This document shows, one piece after another, positions 1-8,755 of a stretch of DNA of 64,000 bases. Numbering within the stretch: the first letter of the stretch is position 1; each line of letters opens with the position of its first letter. The stretch comes from Gallionellaceae bacterium (lineage in GTDB: Bacteria > Pseudomonadota > Gammaproteobacteria > Burkholderiales > Thiobacillaceae). The DNA lies in assembly GCA_028714875.1 (NCBI GenBank), contig JAQTLN010000001.1, positions 62,001-126,000 of the forward strand, read 5' to 3'. Position numbers and translations under genes: made by a program. The notes beneath the pieces were generated by a model, which was given only the letters and a program-made list of their open reading frames with translations, did no database searches and was not told the origin of the DNA.

Positions 1-2
1 AT

Positions 3-1514
3 AGCGACGGCGACGTGATGAGTGACCTGGAACGCCTGCTCGACCAAGTCACCGTGCTCTACAAGGCGCGGGTGGAAGACCTCGCCCCGCAGGCCCGCGT
101 GGTGCTCGACGCCCTGGCCCTGAATTGGAACCCCGCCACCGCCGCCGACATCGCCCGATTAACCGGCCTGGAAACCGCCGCCACCTCCACCCAACTCGAC
201 CGCCTGCAGAAGGCCGGCATCGTCGAGAAGGTGCAGATATCCACCAGCACCCGGGCCGCCTTTCAGTTGGGCGAGCGGTTCTTCAACATCTGGTATTTGA
301 TGCGGCATGGGCCGAGGCGGCAAAGGACAAGGTTGCGCTGGCTGACCGGCTTTCTCCGCAGTTTCTATTCGCCGGAGCAGTTGCGGGAAAGGGGGAAGAC
401 CTTGCTGATACGTGGGGAAGGCGGCGACGGTTCCGATTACGACTACCGGCTGGCGTTGGGGGAGGCCATTGACTCATCCGGTCTGCGTTTGCTGCTTTGT
501 CAGTCCGCAAGAGAGGGCATGGAACGATTTGCCGCCGCCAATGGCAAACGCCTGGAAGATCTGTCTGACCCAAGCGATCTACCCGAGCCGAAGACGGGAA
601 AGGACTGGTTCAACATGGCTTGGTGGCTAGATGTGGAATTGGCTCGATACAAGGAGGCTGAGGCCGCCTACCATCATGCAATTGAACTCAATTCCAAGGA
701 CGCTGGTGCTTGGAACAACCTGGGAATTCTGCTCATGAACCAACTGGGACGCCCAGATGAAGCTGAGGTGGCATACCGACACTCCATCGAGATCGACCCA
801 AAATTCGCATATCCCTGGAGCAACCTAGGCGTCCTATTAAAGACCTATTTGGGTCGTCCCGATGAGGCGGAGACCGCGTTCCAACGTGCTATTGAGATTG
901 CCCCCACTTACGCTTCTCCTTGGAACGGTCTAGGTGCTTTGCTTGCCGATCATTTTGGAAGCTGTAAGGAGGCTGAGTCAGCATATAGCCAAGCTCTGAA
1001 GCTGGATTCACGTAAGGTAACCACAGAAACCAACATGGTCTTTCTGCTCCTCAGTCAACCTGCTCGCCAAGTTGAGGCCGAGACCAGGTTTCTAATGCTC
1101 CTGCCCCGCCTGCCTGCCTATGCCGCCGGCCTGCTCACCGCCTTCCGCGCCCTGATCCAGGACAACTTCGGCGCAGCCATCACGGCCCTTAAGGCCGCCT
1201 TGGAGACCGATCACCCAGCCCTGTTCACCACCCACCACGACGACGTGCTACGCGTCCTCCGCCTAGCCGCCCAACGCAGCTATGGAGACAAGCTGCTGGC
1301 CTGGCTGGACGAACAAGGACTCAGCGACCGCCATTGGCCCCTGCGCGCCGCGTTCGACGCCTACCTGCACGGCGAGGAAAAGCTGCTGGACGTGAACCCG
1401 GAAGTGCGCGGCGCGGCGAAGCGCATCTACGACTGGCTGGATGCACCCCGCCGCCACGCCGCCAAGTCGGCGGAACCGGCCAAAACTAAAAGGCGCCAAA
1501 GGGCGGCGGCGTAG
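3..1514 (+). CDS. ATPase/TPR protein, C-terminal part (5' end outside window)
   Basis: The reading frame is open to the first base of the window, so this is the 3' part of a longer gene. The first ~110 visible residues form a winged-helix-like segment followed by a basic stretch (FFNIWYLMRHG, then Arg-rich). This arrangement is typical of the region after the P-loop domain in AAA-type ATPases of the 'ATP-binding protein' class. Residues ~200-330 contain at least three tetratricopeptide repeats with the W-x-N-L-G signature (AWNNLG, PWSNLG, PWNGLG), a protein-protein interaction scaffold. The C-terminus is basic (KTKRRQR). The TAG stop lies at the edge of a palindromic repeat. The N-terminal ATPase assignment is inferred, because that part is not visible; the TPRs are seen directly. 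The biological role is unknown. Confidence 0.75.
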   Translation, partial: SDGDVMSDLERLLDQVTVLYKARVEDLAPQARVVLDALALNWNPATAADIARLTGLETAATSTQLDRLQKAGIVEKVQISTSTRAAFQLGERFFNIWYLMRHGPRRQRTRLRWLTGFLRSFYSPEQLRERGKTLLIRGEGGDGSDYDYRLALGEAIDSSGLRLLLCQSAREGMERFAAANGKRLEDLSDPSDLPEPKTGKDWFNMAWWLDVELARYKEAEAAYHHAIELNSKDAGAWNNLGILLMNQLGRPDEAEVAYRHSIEIDPKFAYPWSNLGVLLKTYLGRPDEAETAFQRAIEIAPTYASPWNGLGALLADHFGSCKEAESAYSQALKLDSRKVTTETNMVFLLLSQPARQVEAETRFLMLLPRLPAYAAGLLTAFRALIQDNFGAAITALKAALETDHPALFTTHHDDVLRVLRLAAQRSYGDKLLAWLDEQGLSDRHWPLRAAFDAYLHGEEKLLDVNPEVRGAAKRIYDWLDAPRRHAAKSAEPAKTKRRQRAAA

Positions 1515-1551
1515 GTCGGGTTAGGCGCGTCTTTTTGCGCCGTAACCCGAC
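1512..1551. repeat. GTAG-type palindromic repeat / possible terminator
   Basis: The arms GTCGGGTTA (1515-1523) and TAACCCGAC (1543-1551) are perfect inverted copies, extended inward by GGCGC/GCGCC, with a T5 run in the loop. The element begins with GTAG, whose TAG is the stop codon of the upstream gene. It lies between two convergent genes (the TPR protein and mutS), so it may also end transcription from both sides. It resembles the other GTAGG-start palindromes in this window. Confidence 0.7.
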
Positions 1552-1558
1552 ATGGCAT

Positions 1559-4159
1559 CTACAGCAACCCGCGCAACTCGTACAACGCCTCCAGCGCCTG
1601 TTTCGGGCTGAGTTCGTCCGGGTCGATCTCGCTCAGGCGGTCGAGGGCGGGGCTGGCGGGCGGTTCAGGGGTGGGGATGATCTGGGCGAACAGATCGCCC
1701 TGGCCGGAGGGGGCGATCTGCTGGTTTTCCAGCATCACCAGCTTGCGCCGCGCGGCGTTGATGACCGGCGCCGGCACGCCGGCCAGGCGGGCGACCTGGA
1801 GGCCGTAGCTTTGCGAGGCGGGGCCGTCTTCCACGGCGTGCAGGAAGGTGAGGCCGCCGTTTTTGCCGACACTTTCCACCGCGTCCAGGTGCACGTTGGC
1901 CAGGGCGCGGAATTCCTGGTTGAGCTGGGTCAGCTCGAAATAATGGGTGGCGAACAGGGTGTAGGCGCGGGTCTTCTCGGCCATGTGGCGGGCCACCGCC
2001 CAGGCGATGCTGATGCCGTCGAAGGTGGAGGTGCCGCGCCCGATCTCATCCATCAAGATCAGGCTGTGCTGCGTGGCGCCGTGCAGGATGCCGGCGGTTT
2101 CGGTCATTTCCACCATGAAGGTGGAGCGCCCGCCGGCGAGGTCGTCGGAGGAGCCGACGCGGGTGAATATCTGGTCCACCGGCCCGATCACCGCGCTGGT
2201 CGCCGGCACATAGAGGCCGCAACAGGCGAGCAGGACGATGTGGGCGATCTGGCGCATGTAGGTGGATTTGCCGCCCATGTTGGGGCCGGTAATCAGCAAC
2301 ATGCGGCGGCTCGGGTTGAGGTCAAGATCGTTGGGTATGAAGGCATCCACCCGTGTTTCCACCACCGGATGGCGGCCGGCCTCGATGCGGATGCCCCATT
2401 CCTCGCTGAATTCCGGCGCGCAATAGCGGCGCTCCTCGGCCAGTTCGGCGTGGCCGGACAACACATCGGCCTCGGCCACGGCGGTGGCGACCTGCTGCAA
2501 GGGGCGCAGCGCGGCGGCGAGCACTTCCAGCAGTTGTTCGTAGAGCAGCTTTTCGCGCGCCAACGCGCGATCTGAGGCGGACAGGTATTTGTCCTCGAAC
2601 GCTTTCAACTCCGGCGTCAGGTAGCGCTCGACGTTCTTCAGGGTCTGGCGGCGGTGGTAATCGGCCGGCACCTTCTCCGCCTGGGCACGGCTGACTTCGA
2701 TGTAGAAGCCCGACACCCGGTTGTATTCCACACGCAGGTTGTTGATGCCGGTGCGCTCCCGCTCACGCGCTTCCATGTCGATGAGAAAGGAACCGCAGTC
2801 GGATTGCAGGGCGCGCAGCTCGTCGAGTTCAGCGTCGTATCCATCGGCGATGACGCCGCCTTCGCGCAGCACCACACCCGGTTCCGGCTTCATGGCGCGC
2901 GCCAGATGGGCCAGCGTCGCTTCCGGGAAGATCAGGCGTTCGCACAGCGGCGCCAACGCCGGCCCGGCGTCGGTCAACGCGGCTTGCACGGCGGGCAGAC
3001 GCAACAGGCTGTCACGCAGGCCGGAGAGGTCGCGCGGCCGCGCGCTTCTGAGGGCGATGCGGGCGGCGATGCGTTCCAGATCGGCCATGCCCTTGAGCGC
3101 CGCGCGCGCGTTTTTCGCGGCACCCGGCGCGTTCATCAAGGCGGCGATGGCGGCCAGGCGCTGCCTTAGCACGGCGCGGTCGCGTAGCGGGTGGTGCAGC
3201 CAGTGGCGCAGGAGACGGCCGCCCAGCGCGGTGAGGCAGCGGTCCAGTTCCGAAAGCAAAGTGGGCGCCGCCTCGCCGCGCAGGGTTTCGCTGATTTCCA
3301 GGGTGCGGCGCGCGGCGGCGTCGAGCAGCACATAGGCGCTGTCCTGTTCCAGGCTGAGGCCGTTGATGTGGGGCAGGGCGGCTTGCTGGGTGTGTTTCGC
3401 GTAATCCAGCAACAACCCGGCGGCGGCCTGCAAGGCTGGCATATCCTCGATACCGAAGGCGGTCAGATCGGCCACGCCAAATTGTTCCAGCAGAAGATGG
3501 CGGCCACGCTCGGCGTCGAACTGCCAGTCCGGACGGCGGCAGAAAGCGACTTTCAGGTTGACCAGGTCCGGATGCGTGTAGTCCTCGGGCAGCAGGATTT
3601 CGGAAGGATTGAGGCGGATCAGTTCGGCGCCGAGACGGTCATGGCCGATGGTCTTGGCGGCGAAACGGCCGCTGGAGAGGGTCAGCCAGGCCAGGGCGAT
3701 GTGCTCCCCTCCCCCCTTGGGGGAGGGGCTGGGGGAGAGGGAAAGCCCTTTGGAGACAGGCACCACCGCCAGCATCACCGCGTCACGGCGGTCATCCAGC
3801 AAGGCTTCGTCGGTCACCGTCCCAGGCGTGACCAGACGCACCACACGGCGCTCCACCGGCCCCTTCGAGGTCTTCGGGTCGCCGATCTGTTCGCAGATCG
3901 CCACCGATTCCCCCAACTTCGCTAGCCGCGCCAGATATTGCTCCGCCGCGTGATACGGCACCCCCGCCATCCGGATCGGCTGCCCGGCCGAGGCGCCGCG
4001 CGTGGTCAGGGTGATGTCGAGCAGGCGCGCCGCGCGTTCAGCATCGTCATGGAACAGTTCGTAGAAATCCCCCATGCGATAGAACAGCAGCATGTCGGGA
4101 TGCTCGGCCTTGATGCGCCAGTACTGCTGCATGTATGGGGTATGCTTAACCTCATTCAT
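1559..4159 (-). CDS. mutS: DNA mismatch repair protein MutS
   Basis: MutS recognises mispaired or looped bases and, with MutL, starts strand-specific repair. The 866-residue length is normal to slightly long for the family. The N-terminal mismatch-binding domain carries the Phe-x-Glu motif (F32-Y33-E34, in GDFYELF). The ATPase domain has Walker [10 protein letters not shown] near residue 625 and the Walker B/signature block [12 protein letters not shown]. The C-terminal tail ([12 protein letters not shown]) is the dimer/tetramer helix. The ATG at 4159 starts a canonical MutS N-terminus. Unusually, about 12-18 extra residues (Ser/Pro then Lys-Gly-Gly-Gly-Glu) lie near residue 145, in the first beta-hairpin of the connector domain. 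They are encoded by an inserted G/C-rich repeat that keeps the frame. The gene is monocistronic here and convergent with the upstream gene. Confidence 0.97.
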   Translation of the reverse strand: MNEVKHTPYMQQYWRIKAEHPDMLLFYRMGDFYELFHDDAERAARLLDITLTTRGASAGQPIRMAGVPYHAAEQYLARLAKLGESVAICEQIGDPKTSKGPVERRVVRLVTPGTVTDEALLDDRRDAVMLAVVPVSKGLSLSPSPSPKGGGEHIALAWLTLSSGRFAAKTIGHDRLGAELIRLNPSEILLPEDYTHPDLVNLKVAFCRRPDWQFDAERGRHLLLEQFGVADLTAFGIEDMPALQAAAGLLLDYAKHTQQAALPHINGLSLEQDSAYVLLDAAARRTLEISETLRGEAAPTLLSELDRCLTALGGRLLRHWLHHPLRDRAVLRQRLAAIAALMNAPGAAKNARAALKGMADLERIAARIALRSARPRDLSGLRDSLLRLPAVQAALTDAGPALAPLCERLIFPEATLAHLARAMKPEPGVVLREGGVIADGYDAELDELRALQSDCGSFLIDMEARERERTGINNLRVEYNRVSGFYIEVSRAQAEKVPADYHRRQTLKNVERYLTPELKAFEDKYLSASDRALAREKLLYEQLLEVLAAALRPLQQVATAVAEADVLSGHAELAEERRYCAPEFSEEWGIRIEAGRHPVVETRVDAFIPNDLDLNPSRRMLLITGPNMGGKSTYMRQIAHIVLLACCGLYVPATSAVIGPVDQIFTRVGSSDDLAGGRSTFMVEMTETAGILHGATQHSLILMDEIGRGTSTFDGISIAWAVARHMAEKTRAYTLFATHYFELTQLNQEFRALANVHLDAVESVGKNGGLTFLHAVEDGPASQSYGLQVARLAGVPAPVINAARRKLVMLENQQIAPSGQGDLFAQIIPTPEPPASPALDRLSEIDPDELSPKQALEALYELRGLL
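3704..3745. repeat. G/C-rich palindromic element inserted in frame in mutS
   Basis: A run of C/T followed by its G/A complement (CTCCCCTCCCCCC, TTGGGGGAGGGG, then CTGGGGGAGAGGG) forms a strong palindrome inside the mutS coding sequence. On the coding strand it encodes Ser-Pro repeats followed by Lys-Gly-Gly-Gly-Glu. The same type of G/C-rich palindrome occurs between genes at 42148-42246 and 63104-63196. Length and frame are compatible with an element insertion that left the protein intact. Confidence 0.75.
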
Positions 4160-4564
4160 ATTATATCATAGTAATCAATGAATTGCAATAGGTAGACGAA
4201 AGTTATTTTAAGGATTTCCGCTCAATTTTACGTCGAAATCCTAGTTTGTAGCTAATGCGTAGCATGGCTACATGTGCGCTACAAAAGTACGTTATCTCAT
4301 TGTTATTAAATAGAAATAACGGGCGCTATATATTCGAAATATAAAACAGTGGTAGTAGCGAGGGTGTCAATGCCTTTGCCGTGAGGTTAGCCTGACGAGG
4401 GTGTATATACCTGCCATTTCAATTGCCCAGTCGCCTTGCCAAGGCAGGTTAGGTGCTGAAGTAACAATTTACAGGATGGTCGACCAATTTTCGAAATCGA
4501 CGCGATAATTCCTGAAGGTCTAACGGGTATTCGGTGTTTGGTGTATGTGTAGCTGTTTGTTAAG
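4160..4564. promoter_or_regulatory. Non-coding leader with clustered GCTACA/TGTAGC sites
   Basis: No gene is seen in this AT-rich stretch, which marks the start of the accessory block. It contains inverted copies of one hexamer: TTTGTAGC (4245-4252) with GCTACAAA (4278-4285) and a further GCTACA at 4267-4272. Immediately before the next gene, ATGTGTAGC (4545-4553) faces GCTACACAT (4568-4576). The last pair overlaps the translation start region of the following integrase-arm/excisionase-like gene. These could be binding sites for that protein, as operator or arm-type recombination sites. This is inferred from motif clustering only. Confidence 0.5.
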
Positions 4565-4579
4565 GTGGCTACACATCCT

Positions 4580-5308
4580 ATGAGAATGCCTCGCCCGATT
4601 GTCTTTCATGGGAAAATTATGCGGGCAGCGTTTACAAAGGTATTAATTAACGAGCTAAGTTTCGAGAATGTTCCTGTTCGAATTGGGGTCGGCAATGTTG
4701 TTATAAGTGAGCACAATACATCATCGAAGCCCTATGTGGTTTACGATAACCATCGGAACGCACCTGTAGGGTTTGGTGTTAAAGTTACGAAAAACTCTAA
4801 GGTGTATTTTGTTCAAAGAAGAATAGGTAGTCGGGTTGTTAAAATTAAGGTTGGGCATGTTAATGATTATGACCATCCCGATGATGCTCGTTTTGCTGCG
4901 CGCAGATTAATACAAGAAGCGATTGATGAATGCCTCGATACTAATTCAAAAGTTGCTGGCGTTGATGTTGAAGGCGATGAGTTGCTAGTAAACAATGATG
5001 TCAAATCTAATCTTCTAAATAGTGCTCGGGCGGAGTTTTCTAGTAAGTATAAAAGCATTGATGATGAGTTGACCAAGGCAAAAATAAGATCAGAACTTGA
5101 TGGTCTTAGCGATGGAACTGTGTTGAGCGTAGAGATGGCGGCAATATATCTTGGGATTGGGGAGAAAACATTTGCAAGAATGCGGCAAAGAAAGGAAGGT
5201 CCACCGTATTTTCGGTATGAAACAGATAAGATGGCATCAAACAGAAGAGTGCTTTATAGGCTAGGCGAGTTACGAAAATACTTAGTAGAGATGCAATTGG
5301 TCAAGTGA
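4580..5308 (+). CDS. Integrase-arm-like / excisionase-like DNA-binding protein
   Basis: The protein has about 242 residues from the ATG at 4580, preceded by AAGG; a GTG at 4565 is an alternative but lies in an inverted repeat. Residues ~55-120 (GFGVKVTKNSKVYFVQRR, then KIKVGHV and an Ala-Arg-rich helix) resemble the arm-type DNA-binding domain found at the N-terminus of tyrosine integrases (DUF4102-like). Residues ~180-240 (SVEMAAIYLGIGEKTF, then PPYFRYE and RVLYRLGELRKYL) resemble a MerR/excisionase helix-turn-helix. There is no catalytic tyrosine recombinase domain. GC content is well below that of flanking core genes, suggesting transfer. It could be a directionality factor or a regulator of a mobile element. 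Family assignments are by eye and tentative. Confidence 0.6.
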   Translation: MRMPRPIVFHGKIMRAAFTKVLINELSFENVPVRIGVGNVVISEHNTSSKPYVVYDNHRNAPVGFGVKVTKNSKVYFVQRRIGSRVVKIKVGHVNDYDHPDDARFAARRLIQEAIDECLDTNSKVAGVDVEGDELLVNNDVKSNLLNSARAEFSSKYKSIDDELTKAKIRSELDGLSDGTVLSVEMAAIYLGIGEKTFARMRQRKEGPPYFRYETDKMASNRRVLYRLGELRKYLVEMQLVK

Positions 5309-5337
5309 TTGACTATTTGTGTTGTCGCCACTTGCAG

Positions 5338-6324
5338 TTAATAGCTTTTGCCAAGATCGCTAAATACAAGTGCTAAATCATCAAAGTCAATTGACCAATA
5401 TTGCTTCGTGGTTTCAGGCATATGCTCAACTAAAAAATAGGCAAGTAGGATTGTTGGTTGTTTAAACAGGTGGTGTGTATCGCGGCGGTCTTTTATTCTT
5501 TTGAATATAAATTGTTTGTTCGTAAAGTACGATTCTAGCTGTCCTAAAGTCTCTATTGGTATGCGTTCATAAAACTCGTCAATTAACATTTGGTTAGAAC
5601 GCTCGGTGCCTGGGGTGGCACCAATGTTCTGCGCATAAATGTCAGAAAGTCGTCCCAAAAGTTGCCGTTGAGCTTGAGTTGCTTCATTCAAATCCTGCAT
5701 GGCTTGCTCGAAGAACTCATCGGTGGCTTCGATCAAAGCCATACTTTTTGCCACTGTCCGCTTTACATGAGGCTTTGCGGTTGTTTTTGGTTTATACAGC
5801 GTGTCATGAGTCAGTTCGCTATGCGCATGTTGCAACAATGTTCTGATTTGCACTTCACAGGCGGTGTTTTCAGGGATTGTTACTTCGCCATGGCTTATTT
5901 CGTGTCTTGCATAAAGAACATAATGTACAGACTGATATGAAAACTCTAATGGTTTTGTAAGGCGCTATTCTTCATAGTCTTTGTCCTTGGATGGGTGCCA
6001 ATATGATTTACAGTGTGCGCTTTCAATTATGTTACAAATCTTCTTGATGTCGCTTGTTAATAGTACGACATATCGTATGCCAACTTTGTCTGTAATATTG
6101 TTGTATGGGTCTTTATAGATCTTGCTGCGATGCAATGCTTTATCTACTAAGGAAGATTCAGTTTTAAGCCTTGGTGTTGCGGCTACCTTAAGGAAGTAAT
6201 CTAAGGGAATAGGAAAGATTGTTTCGTTGAGGCGAGAATTGATCTCATTGCGAATGAAGTTAGCCCAGCCTAAATAAATTGGCTGATCAATTTTCCATTT
6301 TGCAATTATTTCAGACTCTTTCAT
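5338..6324 (-). pseudogene. RelA/SpoT-domain (alarmone synthetase-like) protein interrupted by in-frame TAG
   Basis: Reading from the ATG at 6324, the first 119 residues contain the start of a RelA/SpoT nucleotidyltransferase domain (RLKTESSLVDK, DKVGIRYVV, SKDKDYEE). A TAG at 5967-5965 then interrupts. The same frame continues without any shift into PLEFSYQSVHYVLYARHE and EVQIRTLLQHAHSELTHD, the second half of the same domain, ending at 5338. Without the TAG the protein would be about 328 residues. The Y-x-S-x-H and E-x-Q-I-R-T motifs needed for pyrophosphate transfer lie after the stop, so the truncated product should be inactive unless TAG is read through. The start codon overlaps the stop of the upstream NA37-type gene by 4 nt (ATGA), indicating translational coupling. 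Whether TAG is a mutation, suppressed or a sequencing error cannot be decided here. Confidence 0.85.
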
Positions 6325-7421
6325 TCCTGATTTCTAATTCTGTCATGAACAATTATTTCTGTCCATTTTGGAATATTGCCATGTTCGTCTGGCTCTCCGT
6401 CAATAGAGCGAATCCTGACATGATCTTCAAATTGGTCTGCGGGGGCGGTTAACTTGATGTTGTTGCTGAAAAATAATTTCCGCTGTCGAAGTGCGCTCTT
6501 AACCTCTGCTAAATCCTTGTGGATTGCTGTCATGGGAAATTTCTTTTGCGCCATATGCGTTGTATACGCATCCCGTAGTTCCGGGGTATGCAAATAGTTA
6601 GTTGCAAATGCTTGCACTTGGACTGTGGCGGCTTGATCTGTTTTTAGATATGTTGTCAGCGCATTCAGAAGGTCATATTTCTTTTCTTCGGACACGCTGG
6701 CTGATCGAATGAATTCCTTGGTGTACGAGTGAAACTGTTTTGTTTGGAAAGCGCTGTTTGTTGGGAAGGTTAAGCCCAAAAATGATTCATAAAAATACTG
6801 TGCAGCTCCAAGTTTGTTGCCGGTCGTTATTAGGTCGTCAAACAAAAATGCACGCCAACCATCAGTTGCTACGGGATTGGTGGAAGTCGTTGCATCTTGT
6901 TTTGAAAATGCGCCGATCTTGTAGAGCTTCGCCTGTGGGGTCAGAATTAGGTCACGAAGATACTCCAGTAGCAGGTTGCCATCTTCGCTTTCACGTTTTG
7001 TGAATCCGCCATGTGGTTCGGCTTTGATGACACACATGAATTGCTGTGCAGGATGCCCCGCAGTGCCATCAATCACTACAACTATGCCGCCTGGAATTGT
7101 TCTGGCTGTTTGGGCTGCGGCAAGTTTGCTTGCAATGATCTGTGATTTTGCAACGAATTCTGCATCATGCTCTTGAGATGCGATTATGGCTTTCGAAACA
7201 ACCCATGTGCTGTTTTCTGTCGCATCACAAATGGTCATCTCAACCCCATGTGAGGCATGACCTAAGGCTGACGTGATACGTAATTGCAGTTCGTCGCGTG
7301 CGTCAGTGTCCAACTCTATAAGTTGTGAACTGTAACGAGGCTCAACTAGTTCACGTACTTCGCCACGGCGGAAAACTTCATGGATGATTAGGCGGTTGAT
7401 GCTCAGGTTTTGAAAAGGCAT
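6321..7421 (-). CDS. NA37-type nucleoid-associated protein (YejK/NdpA-like)
   Basis: A 366-residue protein whose N-terminus (FQNLSINRLIIHEVFRR) and overall length fit the 37-kDa nucleoid-associated protein family (YejK/NdpA, PF04245). Members bind nucleic acid, but their cellular role is poorly defined. Diverged copies occur in accessory DNA, as here. There is no signal peptide or membrane segment. It is the first gene of a two-gene unit with the RelA/SpoT-domain gene, with a 4-nt stop/start overlap. GC content is low relative to the core genes. The coupling suggests that the two products act together, possibly as a toxin/antidote or phage-defence pair in which this protein is sensor or regulator. 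That function is inferred. Confidence 0.7.
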   Translation of the reverse strand: MPFQNLSINRLIIHEVFRRGEVRELVEPRYSSQLIELDTDARDELQLRITSALGHASHGVEMTICDATENSTWVVSKAIIASQEHDAEFVAKSQIIASKLAAAQTARTIPGGIVVVIDGTAGHPAQQFMCVIKAEPHGGFTKRESEDGNLLLEYLRDLILTPQAKLYKIGAFSKQDATTSTNPVATDGWRAFLFDDLITTGNKLGAAQYFYESFLGLTFPTNSAFQTKQFHSYTKEFIRSASVSEEKKYDLLNALTTYLKTDQAATVQVQAFATNYLHTPELRDAYTTHMAQKKFPMTAIHKDLAEVKSALRQRKLFFSNNIKLTAPADQFEDHVRIRSIDGEPDEHGNIPKWTEIIVHDRIRNQE

Positions 7422-7505
7422 TTGGCTTCATCTTCTTGTTGAAATAAAAACGCTCCCTTGGAACTGGGCAGGCGTACACCCCGTTCACGCTCTCCTCATA
7501 CTACA

Positions 7506-7528
7506 CCTGCCTGTCTTGGACAGGCAGG
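7506..7528. repeat. Perfect 10-bp hairpin
   Basis: CCTGCCTGTC (7506-7515) and GACAGGCAGG (7519-7528) are exact inverted copies with a 3-nt loop. No T-run follows, so intrinsic termination is not obvious. It may be an operator or a structural element between divergent genes. Confidence 0.5.
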
Positions 7529-7775
7529 GTGCCACTTCCTCAAGAGTTGCGGTGCCCTGTGGGTTAGCCAGACTATCCGATCAGGGGCTCAAGTTGCGAG
7601 CCTGCGCGTTGGTTGGCGTTAGCAAATAGGTTATCTGGGTCATGAAATTGTGCGGCGTTAGCTTGAGCAAGCCAGACGGGACATGCTGCTGCGTCATGCG
7701 TGTCCTGCGGTCTTGAGGGTGTAAAAGAGGGGGGGCGGGTATTTTTGAAGTGATCAAGGCATAAATGGGTATCAA

Positions 7776-7795
7776 AGTCCGTGGACTGATAGTCC
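7776..7795 (+). promoter_or_regulatory. C-box operator of the restriction-modification system
   Basis: The sequence AGTCC-GT-GGACT-GAT-AGTCC contains two overlapping inverted repeats built on GACT/AGTC. This is the layout of the C-boxes bound by controller (C) proteins of type II R-M systems. It ends 22 nt before the ATG of the C-protein gene at 7818, the usual place for autoregulation. The motif is read directly; binding is inferred from the family. Confidence 0.75.
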
Positions 7796-7817
7796 GCAAA
7801 TGTTGCACTCTGGCTTC

Positions 7818-8048
7818 ATGATTGCATCGGTCCTCAGTGAACTTGGAAACAGAATCCGCGCGGAGCGTAAGGGTCGCGGTTGGACACAAGAGGAGCTTGC
7901 GGCTAAGGCAGGTATCGATAGGTCATATATTGGTGGCGTTGAGCGGGGTGAAAGAAATTTGACGTTCACGGTGCTCTGCGGGATTTGCTTTGCACTTGAA
8001 TGCGATGTGGCAACCTTGACAAAGAACCTCCCGGAGTTAAAACGATGA
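7818..8048 (+). CDS. R-M controller protein (XRE-type C protein)
   Basis: A 76-residue protein made of a single XRE helix-turn-helix (RIRAERKGRGWTQEELAAKAGID, then SYIGGVERGERN), the size and form of the C proteins that time expression of restriction enzymes. The ATG at 7818 is chosen because it gives the usual length and correct spacing from the C-box; the ATG at 7800 would add six residues. The TGA stop overlaps the ATG of the endonuclease gene by 4 nt. As in other C-systems, it probably activates its own promoter and the endonuclease at moderate levels and represses at high levels, delaying the nuclease until methylation is complete. Confidence 0.85.
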   Translation: MIASVLSELGNRIRAERKGRGWTQEELAAKAGIDRSYIGGVERGERNLTFTVLCGICFALECDVATLTKNLPELKR

Positions 8049-8755
8049 GGTGGTTGCGAACATTGGTCATTTTCGACCGTGGCGGTGTGGTTGCTACCCC
8101 GGATTGGCATGTAATCCATGAAAGCTATGTCAGATCAATACAGTGTATTGACTTTCCGGAGGGGGCGGGAAGTCTAACCCTTCGGCGCAAGGTCAAGCGA
8201 CCTGATGGTCAATGGAGTCGCAACGGTGTTGTTTACCTTAAGCGGAGGTTCCTTGAACACATGGTTAATGATGAACATTGGCATGCTGAAGTTGGATTTA
8301 ATCTCGGTAATGATCGTGTCCCTCCCGTCTTGATGCTTTATCCGGGTATGGAATCCCATCATGAACCAATAACATCTGAATTCGGGGATTTTGACCTGGT
8401 AACGACCACATCGTCAGGGATGCGCGTGGCAATCGAGTGGGAGACGGGTAACATCTCATCGTCCCATCGTAGTGTGAACAAATTAGCAATTGCCTTGTCG
8501 ACTGGAAAAATACAGGCTGGTGTACTCATATTGCCAAGCCGCAATCTTTATGAGCACTTAACGGACCGTATCGGTAATATTGGCGAACTGTCTGGCTATC
8601 TTTCTATGTGGAAAAATTTGGAAGCAGGGGTTGAGCGTGGACTGCTGGCGATCAGTGTCGTAGAGCATGACGGTCTTACTGATGACGTGGAATTCCCTTA
8701 CTTACCAGCAGGTAACGATGGGCGTGCACGAGAGGGTGGGGCTAAGAGGCGTTGA
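8045..8755 (+). CDS. Putative type II restriction endonuclease (BamHI/BglII-like fold)
   Basis: A 236-residue protein starting at the ATG that overlaps the C-protein stop. Residues 115-140 (DFDLV, then VAIEWETGN) resemble the catalytic centre of BamHI/BglII/BstYI-like enzymes, a PD-(D/E)XK variant with an acidic residue (D115 or D117) followed by E131-x-E133. Downstream, GVLILPSRNLYEHLTDR and GELSGYL match the helical region after the core in that group. It lies between a C protein and a DNA methyltransferase, which strongly supports the role. Its 3' end overlaps the convergent methyltransferase by 14 nt. Recognition sequence is unknown; a GATC-cored site is a guess from the fold. Confidence 0.75.
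   Translation: MRWLRTLVIFDRGGVVATPDWHVIHESYVRSIQCIDFPEGAGSLTLRRKVKRPDGQWSRNGVVYLKRRFLEHMVNDEHWHAEVGFNLGNDRVPPVLMLYPGMESHHEPITSEFGDFDLVTTTSSGMRVAIEWETGNISSSHRSVNKLAIALSTGKIQAGVLILPSRNLYEHLTDRIGNIGELSGYLSMWKNLEAGVERGLLAISVVEHDGLTDDVEFPYLPAGNDGRAREGGAKRR

Larger units (their letters stand above)
7422..7817. other. Intergenic region between divergent NA37 unit and R-M operon
   Basis: About 400 bp without a convincing gene. It should contain the promoter for the minus-strand NA37/RelA-SpoT unit and, at its right end, the C-box of the restriction-modification operon. A perfect 10-bp hairpin (CCTGCCTGTC, loop TTG, GACAGGCAGG) lies at 7506-7528. Short ORFs here have no recognisable features. Confidence 0.6.

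Noticed and set aside
1535-2575. Plus-strand ORF opposite the mutS 3' half
   Set aside because: It shadows the conserved MutS ATPase domain; composition is Gly/Ala/His-rich and without motifs.
5853-5967. Frameshift between the two RelA/SpoT halves
   Set aside because: The two halves are in the same frame (114 nt between reference codons, divisible by 3) and the intervening codons give conserved sequence. The only interruption is one TAG.
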